Source: BAIKAL-G1 sp943370385 | GTDB taxonomy: Bacteria > Cyanobacteriota > Cyanobacteriia > PCC-6307 > Cyanobiaceae | Direction: 5' to 3' | Assembly (NCBI GenBank): GCA_943370385.1 | Contig: CALRQT020000009.1 | Location: 62,001-126,000 of the forward strand | Length of the DNA: 64,000 bases | Shown here: in pieces, positions 7,750 through 16,090 of the stretch | Numbering within the stretch: position 1 is the first letter of the stretch | Layout of the letters: the number at the start of each line of letters is the position of its first letter | Translations under genes and position numbers: made by a program | The notes under the pieces: generated by a model | The model's input: only the letters and a program-made list of their open reading frames with translations | The model's database searches: none | Told to the model about the DNA's origin: nothing

Positions 7750-8120
7750 CCGGCCCCAATCAGCCCCAGCCCGACCGGGCGAATTCCACTCCGGTTCCGC
7801 CAACCCCGGCCCCTGCCAAGCCGGCCGATCGCCGTGGCCGCTGGGTGGCGATCCTCACCGGCGCCCTCTCAATCCTGATCGGCCTGGTGTATCTGGTGCT
7901 GATCACCGTGCTGGATGCCCGGGGTCCGATGCAGCCGCCGCCTCCCGAGGCCCTTGGCCTCTCGGCGGCCCCTGCGGCCCCGGCTAAGGCCGAGCCCCAG
8001 GCCCAGAGCGAGGCCCCGGCCGGGGCGGCAACTGGGGATCCTTGGCCCGCTGCAGCGGTTCCACCACCCGCCGGATCGCCAGGTCCAGGAATTGGCGCAG
8101 GGCCGAATCGCGGCGGTTGA
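7746..8120 (+). CDS. Small single-span membrane protein, unknown
   Basis: A 124-residue protein with a Pro-rich N-terminal tail (about residues 1-28), a basic turn RRGRW, one transmembrane helix (VAILTGALSILIGLVYLVLITVL, given here in outline, about 34-56) and a Pro/Ala-rich C-terminus. I recall a similar core as a conserved hypothetical of marine and freshwater Synechococcus; no function is known to me. It is coupled to the decarboxylase by a 4-base ATGA overlap. The last 137 bases run antisense into the 3' end of the facing GTPase gene. As the C-terminal 50 residues are low-complexity, the true protein may have been shorter before the stop codon drifted downstream. Confidence 0.65.
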   Translation: MTGPNQPQPDRANSTPVPPTPAPAKPADRRGRWVAILTGALSILIGLVYLVLITVLDARGPMQPPPPEALGLSAAPAAPAKAEPQAQSEAPAGAATGDPWPAAAVPPPAGSPGPGIGAGPNRGG

Positions 8121-9558
8121 GGTCGTACTGGCGTTGCACCACCTCCTGCAGGCCGCCATCGCCCCAGTCCTGGTCCTGCTGGAAGTAGGTGGTGAAGCTG
8201 CGGCCGGCGATGCGGGTCAGCCAGGCCGCCCCCACCGCCTGCATGGCCTGACCCAGCAGCAGGGTCGGCAGGTTCAGTTTGGCCGTGCCGATCAGGAGCA
8301 GGGCCCCCTGGATCACCCCCAGGCTGGCCAGGGTGCGCCCCACCGAGAGGGCCAGCTCCTGGGCGGCGGCCTTCGAGAGACTCACCCCATAGATGCGGCC
8401 GATTTCAATCACCATCTGGGCGTTCACGGCCGCCGTGCCGAGGAGGCCCACCACCGGCAGGGGGTTGACCACCAGCACCCCGGCGCTGATCCACATGTAG
8501 CGATCGATGATGCGCTCAGCGTCCCGCTGGCGTTGCTCCCCCAGCAGGCGCCGGCCGGCGTCGCTGAGGCGGCGGCTCTGCAACAGGATGTTGTCGGCGA
8601 TCAGGTCTTCGCCATCGCGGTGGAGCACGCTGGCGATCCGGCGCAGCAGCGGCTCCACCTCCGGTTCCACCTGCAGGGGCCTGCCCCCCGGCATCGGCAC
8701 CGACTGGGGCGAGGCACTGGCGGGCACCACATCGTCTGGGGCGATACGGCCGGCGCCGCGGCTGCGCAGCAGGTCGAGAAGTTGGCTCTCCTCGGCCTCG
8801 CCGCGCAGGTCGCATTTGTTGAGCACCAGCAACAGGCGCTTGCCCAGGCTGGCCAGGGCCGTGAAGACCTCCATCTCGGCGGCCCGCAGGTCCCCATCCA
8901 CCACGAGCAACAGCAGGTCCGCCGAGGCCGCCTGTTCGCGGGCGAGCTGTTCGCGCTGCTGGCCGGCCGCGCCAGCCTCAAGAATTCCGGGGGTGTCGAC
9001 CAGCACCAGGCCGCGGCTGAGGCCCCGTAGCCGTAGCCGGTAGCTGCTGCTGGCCCGGGTCGAGCCCATGGCGGCGCCCACCTCGCCCACCACCTGGCGC
9101 AGCAGGGCCCGGATTAGGGAGGTTTTGCCGACCGAGCCGCTGCCGAACACCACCAGCACCAGGTCGCCCCGTTGCAACTGGTCTTCCACCCGCAGCCGTT
9201 CCTGCTGCAGGGCCTGGCGCTCCACGTCATCGCGGATCCGCTCCAGCAGCTGGTCGATCGCCGCCAGGTTTTGTTGGGCCGCCTCCTGGCGGTTGCCAGG
9301 CGCCTCGATCGCCGCTTTGGCGCCGGCTTGGTCGATCGGTTGGCGGCGCAGGTCCCGAAGCCAGGGCCAGGCCAGCCGCACGATCACGAGGGCGCCACCG
9401 CCAACCAGCAGCAGGGCCACGGGCCCCGCCAGCCAGTAGGGCAGCAGGGTTTGCAGATCCCAGATCAGCCGGCTGATCGCATTGAGCACGGCCACGATCG
9501 CCACCAGGGCAACGAGGGCGATGCCGGCGAAGAGCCACAGGCGCGGCGGGGTCTTCAT
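7984..9558 (-). CDS. Membrane-anchored Era/HSR1-like GTPase with DUF697-type C-terminus
   Basis: Predicted GTP-binding membrane protein of 524 residues. Two N-terminal transmembrane helices are visible (about 8-30 and 43-63), then a short coiled linker and a TRAFAC GTPase domain: G1 GSGSVGKTS (139-147), G3 DTPG (188-191) and G4 NKCD (247-250). A C-terminal hydrophobic domain follows with VNPLPVVGLLGTAAVNAQMV and SKAAAQELALSVG, as in DUF697 proteins that accompany GTPases. The family is common in cyanobacteria, with no defined role that I know of. Its ATG overlaps the stop of the FHA-penicillin-binding protein by 4 bases, so the gene is probably co-expressed with cell-wall synthesis genes. Confidence 0.85.
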   Translation of the reverse strand: MKTPPRLWLFAGIALVALVAIVAVLNAISRLIWDLQTLLPYWLAGPVALLLVGGGALVIVRLAWPWLRDLRRQPIDQAGAKAAIEAPGNRQEAAQQNLAAIDQLLERIRDDVERQALQQERLRVEDQLQRGDLVLVVFGSGSVGKTSLIRALLRQVVGEVGAAMGSTRASSSYRLRLRGLSRGLVLVDTPGILEAGAAGQQREQLAREQAASADLLLLVVDGDLRAAEMEVFTALASLGKRLLLVLNKCDLRGEAEESQLLDLLRSRGAGRIAPDDVVPASASPQSVPMPGGRPLQVEPEVEPLLRRIASVLHRDGEDLIADNILLQSRRLSDAGRRLLGEQRQRDAERIIDRYMWISAGVLVVNPLPVVGLLGTAAVNAQMVIEIGRIYGVSLSKAAAQELALSVGRTLASLGVIQGALLLIGTAKLNLPTLLLGQAMQAVGAAWLTRIAGRSFTTYFQQDQDWGDGGLQEVVQRQYDLNRRDSALRQFLDLAIRRVVEPLQRAKDPQLPPRPGPRSGPGARP

Positions 9559-11792
9559 GGCCTAGGGCTCGCCGCGGCTCTGGCGCCGGCCCCCAGGCTG
9601 CCGTTGCCGGCGGCGCGCACGATCTCGCTCCACAGGCCAGCCGCCAGGGCGCTGCTGCTGCCGGTGGGCCGGTTGTCGTCATTGCCGAGCCAGATGCCGA
9701 TCACCCAGTGGCGCTGGGGCTCGTAGCCAATGAACAGCAGGTCGCGACCGTTGTTGGTGGTGCCGGTCTTGCCCCCTTCCATGCCGCCGAGGGAGGCGGC
9801 CCCGCCGGTGCCCTGCCGCACCACGGCCCGCAGCAGCCCCTGCATCTGCCGGGCCGTGGCCACGCTGATGACGCGGCGGCCGGGGTTGATCGGCCGATCC
9901 CCCTTGCCCTTGAGGGTGCGGCAGCGCTGGCTCTCCAGGCCACCACAGGTTTCGGCGTCGGTGAGGTGGCGGATCGTGGTCGGCGCATGCCAGATGCCGT
10001 CGTTGGCCACGGCCGCATAGGCGGCGGTGAGCTCCACCAGTCGCACCTCGCTCTGGCCTAGGGCTAGCCCCGGCACCGTCTCGAGGGGGGTGCTGATGCC
10101 GAGTTCGCGGGCCTTCTGGGCCACCTGCTCCAGGCCGACACGCCGGGCCAGCCGCAGGGCGGCGGTGTTGCTGCTGCTGGCGAAGGCGCTGGTGAGGCTG
10201 AGGCTGCCGCCACAGTCGCTGCCGAAGGTTTGGCCGCCCCAATCCAGGGGAGAACAGCTGATCGCATCGCCCGGCCGTTGGCCCCGCTCCAGGGCGGCCA
10301 GGTAGGTGAAGAGTTTGAAGGTGCTACCCGGTTGGCGCTGGGCCATGGTCGCCCGGTTGAACTGGCTCTGGCGGTAGTCGCGCCCGCCGGCCACGGCCAA
10401 GATGCCGCCGTTGCGGCTGTCCAGCACCACGACGGCCCCCTCGCTGACGGCCGGCCTGGTACCGGCCAGGAGCTGGCCCAGGCGCCGTTCCACCACCTGC
10501 TGCAGGAGCGGATCGAGGTGGGTTTCCACCAGAAAGTTGCCCTCGGCCGCCACGGGATCTCCCACCAAGGAGCCCAGGTCCAGCCGTACTTGGTCGGTGT
10601 AAAAGGGGGCCGGCCGGCGGCCGCCACTCCCACTGCCACTGCCACTCCCGCCGCCCTGGCAGGCGAGGCCGGCCAGGGTGATCGGCCGCCGGCTGGCCCG
10701 GTGGGCCTGCTCCGAACTCAGGTGCCCGGTGTCAACCATCTTGCTGAGCACCCCATTGCGGGCCCCTAGGGCCGCCTGGGGGTTGCTGCAGGGATCGCGG
10801 CCGTTGGGGGAGGGCAGTAAGCCCACCAACAGGGCCGCTTCGTCGAGGTCGAGCCGGGCGGCGGGCTTGTTGAAATACAGGCGCGAGGCATCCTCAAAGC
10901 CCCATCCCACCCCCAGGTACACCCGGTTGAGGTAATTGAGCAGCAGGTCGCGCTTGCTGAAGCGCTGCTCCAATTGCATCGCCACGAGCAACTCCCGCCA
11001 CTTGCGCTCCAGGGTCTGGCCCTGGCCCACGGTTTCGGGGTAGAGGCTGCGGGCCAGTTGCTGGGTGAGGGTGCTGCCCCCCTCCAGCACCCGGCCGCCC
11101 ACCAGGTTGGCCACCAGGGCCCGGCCCGTGCCGATCGGATCGATGCCCGGGTGCCACCAGAAGCGGCTGTCTTCGCTGGCCAGCAGGGCGTCGATCAGCA
11201 CGCCGGGGTAGTCGCGCAGGCCCGGGTTTTCGTGGTGCAGGCTCGACTCGGCCGAACTCAGGGGCCGGTTGGCGCCGTCGTAGAGGGCGAGGGGGCCCCG
11301 CACCGAGGCCAGGCGGTTGCGCAGGGGCACCTGCAGCAGGGAGAGGGCCAGCAGGCCCAGGCCACCGGCGGCGATGGCCGCCAGGCCCAGGCTCAGCCCC
11401 CGGGCCACCAGGCCCAGCCGGGGCGGCGGTTGGCGATGGAAGCTCAGCTCCGGCAGCCCCGGTTCCTGGCTGGGGCCAAAGCGCACCACATCGCCATCGG
11501 CGAGCAGCAGCTCCTGCACCCGCCGGCCGCGCCACCAGAGGCCATTGGTGGAGCCGCTGTCCTGCAGCAGCCATTGGCGCCCCCGGTGCTCCAGCAGGGC
11601 GTGATGCTTGCTGACGGCCGGATGGCCCAGGCTGATCTCCTGGTGGCTGTCGCGGCCGATCCGGTAGGTGCCGCCATAGAGGGGCAGGCGCTGGCTGGGC
11701 TGGCCTGGAATGAACAGCTCCAGCCATTCGCGGCGCTGGGGCTGGGCCGCGGCGAGCCGCTGGCGCAGCCGGTCAACGAGGGGAGGAGCCAT
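9555..11792 (-). CDS. Class A penicillin-binding protein with N-terminal FHA domain
   Basis: Bifunctional peptidoglycan glycosyltransferase/transpeptidase of 745 residues. A cytoplasmic FHA domain comes first (about 38-112: YRIGRDSH, SKHHALLEH and DSGSTNGLWW), a phosphothreonine-binding module, then a transmembrane helix (about 130-155). The GT51 domain has the catalytic Glu in SEDSRFWWHPGID (about 207) and GGSTLTQQLARS (238-249). A Gly/Ser linker of alternating G and S lies at 380-391. The transpeptidase has SxxK in GSTFK (490-493), SxN in SSN (540-542) and KTG in GGKTGTTN (674-676), so all catalytic residues are intact. Fusion to FHA, known for cyanobacterial PBPs of this type, suggests control by Ser/Thr protein kinases. 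It overlaps lspA by 20 bases upstream and the GTPase by 4 downstream. Confidence 0.95.
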   Translation of the reverse strand: MAPPLVDRLRQRLAAAQPQRREWLELFIPGQPSQRLPLYGGTYRIGRDSHQEISLGHPAVSKHHALLEHRGRQWLLQDSGSTNGLWWRGRRVQELLLADGDVVRFGPSQEPGLPELSFHRQPPPRLGLVARGLSLGLAAIAAGGLGLLALSLLQVPLRNRLASVRGPLALYDGANRPLSSAESSLHHENPGLRDYPGVLIDALLASEDSRFWWHPGIDPIGTGRALVANLVGGRVLEGGSTLTQQLARSLYPETVGQGQTLERKWRELLVAMQLEQRFSKRDLLLNYLNRVYLGVGWGFEDASRLYFNKPAARLDLDEAALLVGLLPSPNGRDPCSNPQAALGARNGVLSKMVDTGHLSSEQAHRASRRPITLAGLACQGGGSGSGSGSGGRRPAPFYTDQVRLDLGSLVGDPVAAEGNFLVETHLDPLLQQVVERRLGQLLAGTRPAVSEGAVVVLDSRNGGILAVAGGRDYRQSQFNRATMAQRQPGSTFKLFTYLAALERGQRPGDAISCSPLDWGGQTFGSDCGGSLSLTSAFASSSNTAALRLARRVGLEQVAQKARELGISTPLETVPGLALGQSEVRLVELTAAYAAVANDGIWHAPTTIRHLTDAETCGGLESQRCRTLKGKGDRPINPGRRVISVATARQMQGLLRAVVRQGTGGAASLGGMEGGKTGTTNNGRDLLFIGYEPQRHWVIGIWLGNDDNRPTGSSSALAAGLWSEIVRAAGNGSLGAGARAAASPRP

Positions 11793-12255
11793 GGCGCCGC
11801 AGCAGGTCGAAGGCGATGCAGATCACCGCCAGGTTGATGGCCACATCGGCCCCATTGAAGATCGGGAAGCGCACCGGCATGAAGGCGAGAAAATCGACCA
11901 CCGTGCCCAGGCGCCAGCGATCGAGGCCATTGCCGATGGCGCCGCCCAGCAACAGGCCGGCCCCCAGCCACTGCCAGGGTCGCAAGGGGGCACTGAGCTG
12001 GATCCAAGCCAGCAGGGCCAGGGCCACCAGCAGGCTCACAACCCCCAGCAGCCAGGTGGCGTTTGTCAGCAGGCTGAAGGCAGCACCGCTGTTAAACACC
12101 AGCTGCAGGTGGAGCAGGCCGGGCAGTAAGGGAACATTTCCGGCTCCGCCAAGGTGGTTGAGGGCCCAGGCCTTGCTGAGCTGGTCGATCGCCACGACCA
12201 CCAGGGCGACCAGCCAGGCGGCCTGGCGGCTCCGATCCCGTTTGGCTGGTGCCAT
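11773..12255 (-). CDS. lspA: Lipoprotein signal peptidase (signal peptidase II)
   Basis: Membrane aspartyl protease that removes signal peptides from prolipoproteins. It has 160 residues with four predicted transmembrane helices. The two catalytic aspartates are visible: IGNGLDR (Asp about 112) and FNGADVAIN (Asp about 137). The upstream family motif QLVFNSGAAFS is also present. Its ATG shares bases with the bioY stop (the junction is at 12255), and its end overlaps the FHA-PBP start by 20 bases, so bioY-lspA-pbp-GTPase looks like one transcription unit on the minus strand. Confidence 0.96.
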   Translation of the reverse strand: MAPAKRDRSRQAAWLVALVVVAIDQLSKAWALNHLGGAGNVPLLPGLLHLQLVFNSGAAFSLLTNATWLLGVVSLLVALALLAWIQLSAPLRPWQWLGAGLLLGGAIGNGLDRWRLGTVVDFLAFMPVRFPIFNGADVAINLAVICIAFDLLRRHGSSPR

Positions 12256-12827
12256 CAGGATTCAACCAATAGCAGGCGCCGCAGGGGCAGGGCCAGGACG
12301 GCAATCGCGCAGCAGAGCATCAGCTGGGGCACGATCGGGCCGAGGCTGTAGCTGATCAACAGACCGGTCAAGCCGCCGCCCCAGCGTTGCACTAGGCCGC
12401 CGAGCAGGAGGTTGGCGATGCCGCAGGCCTGCAGCACGGCCAACCCCATGCAGGCGGCTCCCGCCAGGCTGACGCAGTTGTCCATGCCCTGTTGGCGGGC
12501 CAGGCGACCGGTCACCCAGGCCGCCGGCAGGAAGCCAGCCACGTAGCCAAAGCCAGGATCCATCAGATAGGCCATGCCGCCGCCGGCGTGGAAGACGGGC
12601 AACTGGAACAGGCCCAGGCTGATGTAGGCAACACCAGCCAGCATGGCCGAGCGGGGACCGCAGACCAGGGCTGTGAGCAACAGGGCCGGCACCTGCAGGC
12701 TGATCGGCAGGGTGAGGTAGGGCAGGCCGTTGGGGGAGGGGAAGGCCAGGGCCGCCTGGATCAGGCCCCCGATCACGATGAGGAGCAGTCCGGCGATGGC
12801 CCCACTCCAGTTGGCAAGAGCGCGCAC
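12255..12827 (-). CDS. bioY: BioY-family biotin transporter (S component)
   Basis: Substrate-binding membrane subunit of an ECF-type biotin uptake system, 190 residues with about six hydrophobic helices. Recognisable BioY features are LPISLQVPALLLTALVCGPR near the first third, GGMAYLMDPGFGYVAGFLPAAWVTG in the middle (the conserved GYLxGF-like segment) and a C-terminal hydrophobic end. No ATPase or EcfT gene is nearby, so it would either share a common ECF module or act alone, as has been reported for some BioY proteins. It is the first gene of the presumed bioY-lspA-pbp-GTPase unit and is divergent from sipA over about 55 bases. Confidence 0.88.
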   Translation of the reverse strand: MRALANWSGAIAGLLLIVIGGLIQAALAFPSPNGLPYLTLPISLQVPALLLTALVCGPRSAMLAGVAYISLGLFQLPVFHAGGGMAYLMDPGFGYVAGFLPAAWVTGRLARQQGMDNCVSLAGAACMGLAVLQACGIANLLLGGLVQRWGGGLTGLLISYSLGPIVPQLMLCCAIAVLALPLRRLLLVES

Positions 12828-12881
12828 GGGGGAACCCAGTCAGAGGCCCATCCTGCAGGAGAGTAGGGCCCTTGAGAAGCG

Positions 12882-13235
12882 GTGGCGATGCCAAGTTCGG
12901 AGCCAAGGTCCCAGCCTGGTGCAGAGACGGGGCCTGGGCAGGTGACCCACCAGGGATCGACCCCGCCACCGGCCCAGGGAGCCCCATCGAGCCCAGAGCC
13001 GCCTCCCGCCGGGCTGAGGCCGGGCTGCGCGGTGCAGCTGCTGCAACGGCCCAGCTATTTGAAAACCGCCGATCCGATGCCGATGCTGCGCCCGCCCGAT
13101 CTGGTGGATCTCGCCGAGGTGGGGGAGGTGGTGGCGCTCCGCCCCCTCGGCACGGTCGCCGTGCGCTTCCGCCGCGGCACCTTCCTGATCGATGGGGCCC
13201 TGTTGCGCCGCCCGGAGGAGGGGACTGCTGGCTGA
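12882..13235 (+). CDS. sipA: SipA-like small protein (DUF3148; NblS-interacting family)
   Basis: Small cyanobacterial protein of the DUF3148 family, whose characterised member SipA binds the histidine kinase NblS and influences stress and high-light signalling. The recognisable domain is at the C-terminal half: VQLLQRPSYLKTADPMPML, RPPDLVDLAEVGEV and VRFRRGTFLIDGALL, an SH3-like barrel. The first 45 residues from the ATG at 12882 are Pro/Gly-rich and unlike the family, which is about 70 residues long. The true start may be a non-ATG codon close to position 13020. The gene converges with the M16 peptidase gene 31 bases downstream. Confidence 0.75.
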   Translation: MAMPSSEPRSQPGAETGPGQVTHQGSTPPPAQGAPSSPEPPPAGLRPGCAVQLLQRPSYLKTADPMPMLRPPDLVDLAEVGEVVALRPLGTVAVRFRRGTFLIDGALLRRPEEGTAG

Positions 13236-13266
13236 AGCCCCGCCAGGCCCCAGCTGATGGGTTGGC

Positions 13267-14664
13267 CTAGGCCGAAAGGGGGTGCTGGCGCCAGGCCTTT
13301 TCCGCGGCGGCCAGGGCCTGGGCCGGGCCGCAGAGGCTCAGGTTGGGGCGGGCCAGGAGCTCCCGGGCCGCGGCCAGAAGGTCGGCGGGCCCGAGGCCAT
13401 CGAGCTCGCCCAGGCAGCGGTCGGTGAAATCGGCGGGAAGCCCGTGGCCGAGCACCAGGGCGAGCCGATCGGCCACCTGGCTGCCGGTTTGGCGGCCCAT
13501 GGCTTCCTGGCCCCGGAACTTGGCGCGGGCCAGGGCCAGCTCATCGCCGGTGAGGGGTTGCTCTAGCAACCGCTGCCATTCGTTCAGAAGCTCGCTGGTG
13601 GCCTCGAAGGCCCGCTCCGCCGAACTGGAGAGGTGGAACACAAAGGGAGCCGCTCCCAGGCGGGCCGGGTGGTGCACGCCCACGTCGTAGGCGAGGCCGT
13701 GCTCCTCGCGCATGGTCACAAACAGGCGACTCGACATGCCGACGCCCAGGTGACAGTGCAGCAGCCGCAGGGCCAGGCCCTGGCGATGGCCCAGGGGCAC
13801 GGTGGCGGCCCCGAGCATCAACACCAGCTGTTCGGTGTCCTCTTCACTGCAGGCCAGGCGGTGGGCGTCGCCGGCGGGGGGGCTGGTGGGTGCCCAGGTG
13901 GGGTTGGCCAGGGGGGCCTGGGTGGGCCAGCCCTTGGGGCCGCTTTCCCGGGTGAGCAGCTCCTCCAGGTTGGCGGGAGGCTGGCCGGCCAGCACCAGCA
14001 CGGCACCCTGGTGCCCCAATTGGGTCGCCTGCTGGCTGAGGCCGTCCCGGCTGATCGCCGCCAGCTCGGCCTCAACCCCGAGGGGATCGTGGCCATAGGG
14101 ACCGTCGCCATAGAGCTGCTGGCGCAGGCGGTCGTGGGCCAGCTGGAAGGGATCTTCGCGGTGACGCTGCAGGGCCTGCAGGTTGAGCTGGCGCTCCAGG
14201 TCGATCTGGTCGTTCAGCAGCCAGGGCTTCTGCACCAGGGTCAGCAGCAGGGGCAGGAGCTGGTTGGCGTCGGCCGCGGCGCACTTGAGGCTGATGAGTA
14301 GGCCGTCTTCGGAGGCCTCGCAGCGCAGGCCAGCGCCCAGGCCTTCCACCTGGTCGGCCAGGGCTTCGCCGCTGTGGTTGCCGCAGCCGCGGCTGAGCAG
14401 GCCGGCGAGTAGCTGGTGGCTGCCCCGCTGGCCCCTGGGGTCGGAGCTGCTGCCGCCCCGGATCCAGAGCTTGGCCGACACAATCTCGGGGCCCGGTCGC
14501 TGCACCACCCACAGGGGGCAGCCCCCGGGCAAAACGGACCGGGACCGGGGACCGGCGAGGGAGCCCGGGCTGGCGGCTGGAGTGGCGCTGCTGGTGAGGG
14601 TGCTGTCGATGGCGGCTGGGTCGGCGGCGGGGGTGGCGCTGGGGTTGGACGTCACGGGGCTCAT
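13267..14664 (-). CDS. M16-family peptidase-like protein, non-catalytic subunit
   Basis: Insulinase/processing-peptidase fold protein of 465 residues. At the position of the zinc motif HxxEH it reads SHQLLAGLLSRGCGN, so the metal ligands and catalytic Glu are absent. Sequence on both sides (AKLWIRGGSSSDPRGQRG before, and later YDVGVHHP and FKLSS-like strands FHLSSSAERAFEATSELL) keeps the M16 pattern. Two-gene M16 proteases in bacteria pair one catalytic with one non-catalytic subunit, and the catalytic partner is the next gene upstream, overlapping by 4 bases. The first 45 residues are Ser/Ala/Pro-rich and may be untranslated or a flexible tail. No signal peptide is clear. Confidence 0.88.
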   Translation of the reverse strand: MSPVTSNPSATPAADPAAIDSTLTSSATPAASPGSLAGPRSRSVLPGGCPLWVVQRPGPEIVSAKLWIRGGSSSDPRGQRGSHQLLAGLLSRGCGNHSGEALADQVEGLGAGLRCEASEDGLLISLKCAAADANQLLPLLLTLVQKPWLLNDQIDLERQLNLQALQRHREDPFQLAHDRLRQQLYGDGPYGHDPLGVEAELAAISRDGLSQQATQLGHQGAVLVLAGQPPANLEELLTRESGPKGWPTQAPLANPTWAPTSPPAGDAHRLACSEEDTEQLVLMLGAATVPLGHRQGLALRLLHCHLGVGMSSRLFVTMREEHGLAYDVGVHHPARLGAAPFVFHLSSSAERAFEATSELLNEWQRLLEQPLTGDELALARAKFRGQEAMGRQTGSQVADRLALVLGHGLPADFTDRCLGELDGLGPADLLAAARELLARPNLSLCGPAQALAAAEKAWRQHPLSA

Positions 14665-15974
14665 GCCGGTAAGGCCCGCAGGCAGAAGGCCCGCTCGGGA
14701 TCGAGCAGGGGTGTCAGTTCACGCCAGAGCCGCTGGGGATCCCAATGGGCCAGGGCATCGAGCGGCGCCTGGATCGGTTGGTGCCGGCCCCAGAGGTGGT
14801 TGTTGCCCAGCAGGCCGGCCACCGAGCCAGCGGCCTCCAGGCCGAAGCGGTAGCCGTTGCCCACGAGGCGCTGGGCCCGCTCCACCTCGGCCAGGGGCGG
14901 CGGAGCTGCGATCAGCTCCTGGAGCACCCTGCGGATTTCCGCTTCGACCGCCGGCAGGTGCTCGCTCTCGCACACCGCTTCGAGCAGCACCAGGCTGCCG
15001 GCTTCGAGGCCGTTGAGATCCAGGTCGATGCTTTCCACCAGCCGCAGCTGCTCGCGCAGGCGGGCCACCAGGCGGCTGCGCCGGCCTTCGGCCAGCAGGG
15101 TGGTGAGCAGGTCGCAGCCGATCACTGCCTCCAGGTCGCCGGCGGCGGGCACTTGCCAGGCCATCAGCAGCCGGGCCGCCTCGAGCCGCGGCAGCACCAC
15201 CGTGTCGGAGCCTGGCTGCAGCTGGAGGGGGGCGGCCTCGCTTCGGGCTCCAGCGGAGGCGGGGCCAGACCCGGTCGATCGGGGCTGGTCATCGCTGGCC
15301 AGGCTGGCCAGGGCGGAGTGCTCAAGGTGTTCCAGAAGGGCCCCGTCGCCCAGGGGACCGGCCACGGCTAGGCAGCAGTTGTCGGCCCGGTACAGGCGCT
15401 GGTGGAAGGCGGCCATGGCCTCGGCCCGGTGGCCTTCAAGGGCCTCGCGGCGGCCCAGGATCGGCAGGCCATAGGCGTGGCCTGGGCAGGCCCGGCTCAG
15501 TAACTGCTGGAAGGCCACCTCCTCGGGCTGGTCTTCGCTCTGGGCCAGCTCTTCGAGCACCACCTGGCGCTCCATGGCGAAATCCTGGCCATCGAGCCGG
15601 GGCGCCAGCACCAGATCGAGCAGCAGGTCGATCGCCTCGGCCGCGGCGCTGGGCGGCACGAGCACGTGATAGTGCACGTCATCGAAGCCGGTGGCGGCAT
15701 TGCTGCTGCCGCCTAGGGCCTCAACCCGCAGGTCGAATTCGCCGGCCCCGAGGCGCTCGCTGCCCTTGAACACCATGTGCTCGAGGAAATGGGCCAGGCC
15801 CGATTCGGCCGGGGTTTCGGCGGCGCTGCCGGCGCGGCACCAGAAGTCCACACAGGTCACGGGGGCCTGGGGCAGGTCCAGGCTCACCACCGCGGCCCCC
15901 TGGCCCAGGCGCCGCTGCAGGGGCTCACCCAGGCTGCCGCTGCTACCGGTGACGGAGAGCGGCCCAGCAGCCAT
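14661..15974 (-). CDS. M16-family zinc peptidase, catalytic subunit
   Basis: Zinc metallopeptidase of the processing-peptidase type. The inverted zinc motif HFLEH (about residues 62-66) in GLAHFLEHMVFKGS is intact, and the third ligand Glu lies in the VVLEELAQSEDQPEE segment (about 140). The start is placed at ATG 15974 (MAAGPLSVTG). An in-frame start at 16106 would add 44 unconserved residues and overlap the divergent pcyA gene. The product has 437 residues, with the N- and C-terminal halves of one M16 subunit. Its stop overlaps the start of the non-catalytic partner by 4 bases, which points to a heterodimer made in equal amounts. Substrates are unknown; peptide or transit-peptide clearance is inferred from relatives. 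Confidence 0.9.
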   Translation of the reverse strand: MAAGPLSVTGSSGSLGEPLQRRLGQGAAVVSLDLPQAPVTCVDFWCRAGSAAETPAESGLAHFLEHMVFKGSERLGAGEFDLRVEALGGSSNAATGFDDVHYHVLVPPSAAAEAIDLLLDLVLAPRLDGQDFAMERQVVLEELAQSEDQPEEVAFQQLLSRACPGHAYGLPILGRREALEGHRAEAMAAFHQRLYRADNCCLAVAGPLGDGALLEHLEHSALASLASDDQPRSTGSGPASAGARSEAAPLQLQPGSDTVVLPRLEAARLLMAWQVPAAGDLEAVIGCDLLTTLLAEGRRSRLVARLREQLRLVESIDLDLNGLEAGSLVLLEAVCESEHLPAVEAEIRRVLQELIAAPPPLAEVERAQRLVGNGYRFGLEAAGSVAGLLGNNHLWGRHQPIQAPLDALAHWDPQRLWRELTPLLDPERAFCLRALPA

Positions 15975-16090
15975 CGCGGCGGTGGTCCCGTCCGACCCCA
16001 GGTCCGCAGCCCGCCCTGAAGCCCGCCCCGCGTTCCCGGGGGCAACCTCGTCCGAAACCGCTTGCGAAACCCCCAAATCCGTGACGCCGC

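Noticed and set aside
10600..10650. Short repeat of CCACTG/CCACTC triplet-like units
   Set aside because: It encodes the Gly-Ser linker of the penicillin-binding protein. It is a codon-level simple repeat with no separate role.
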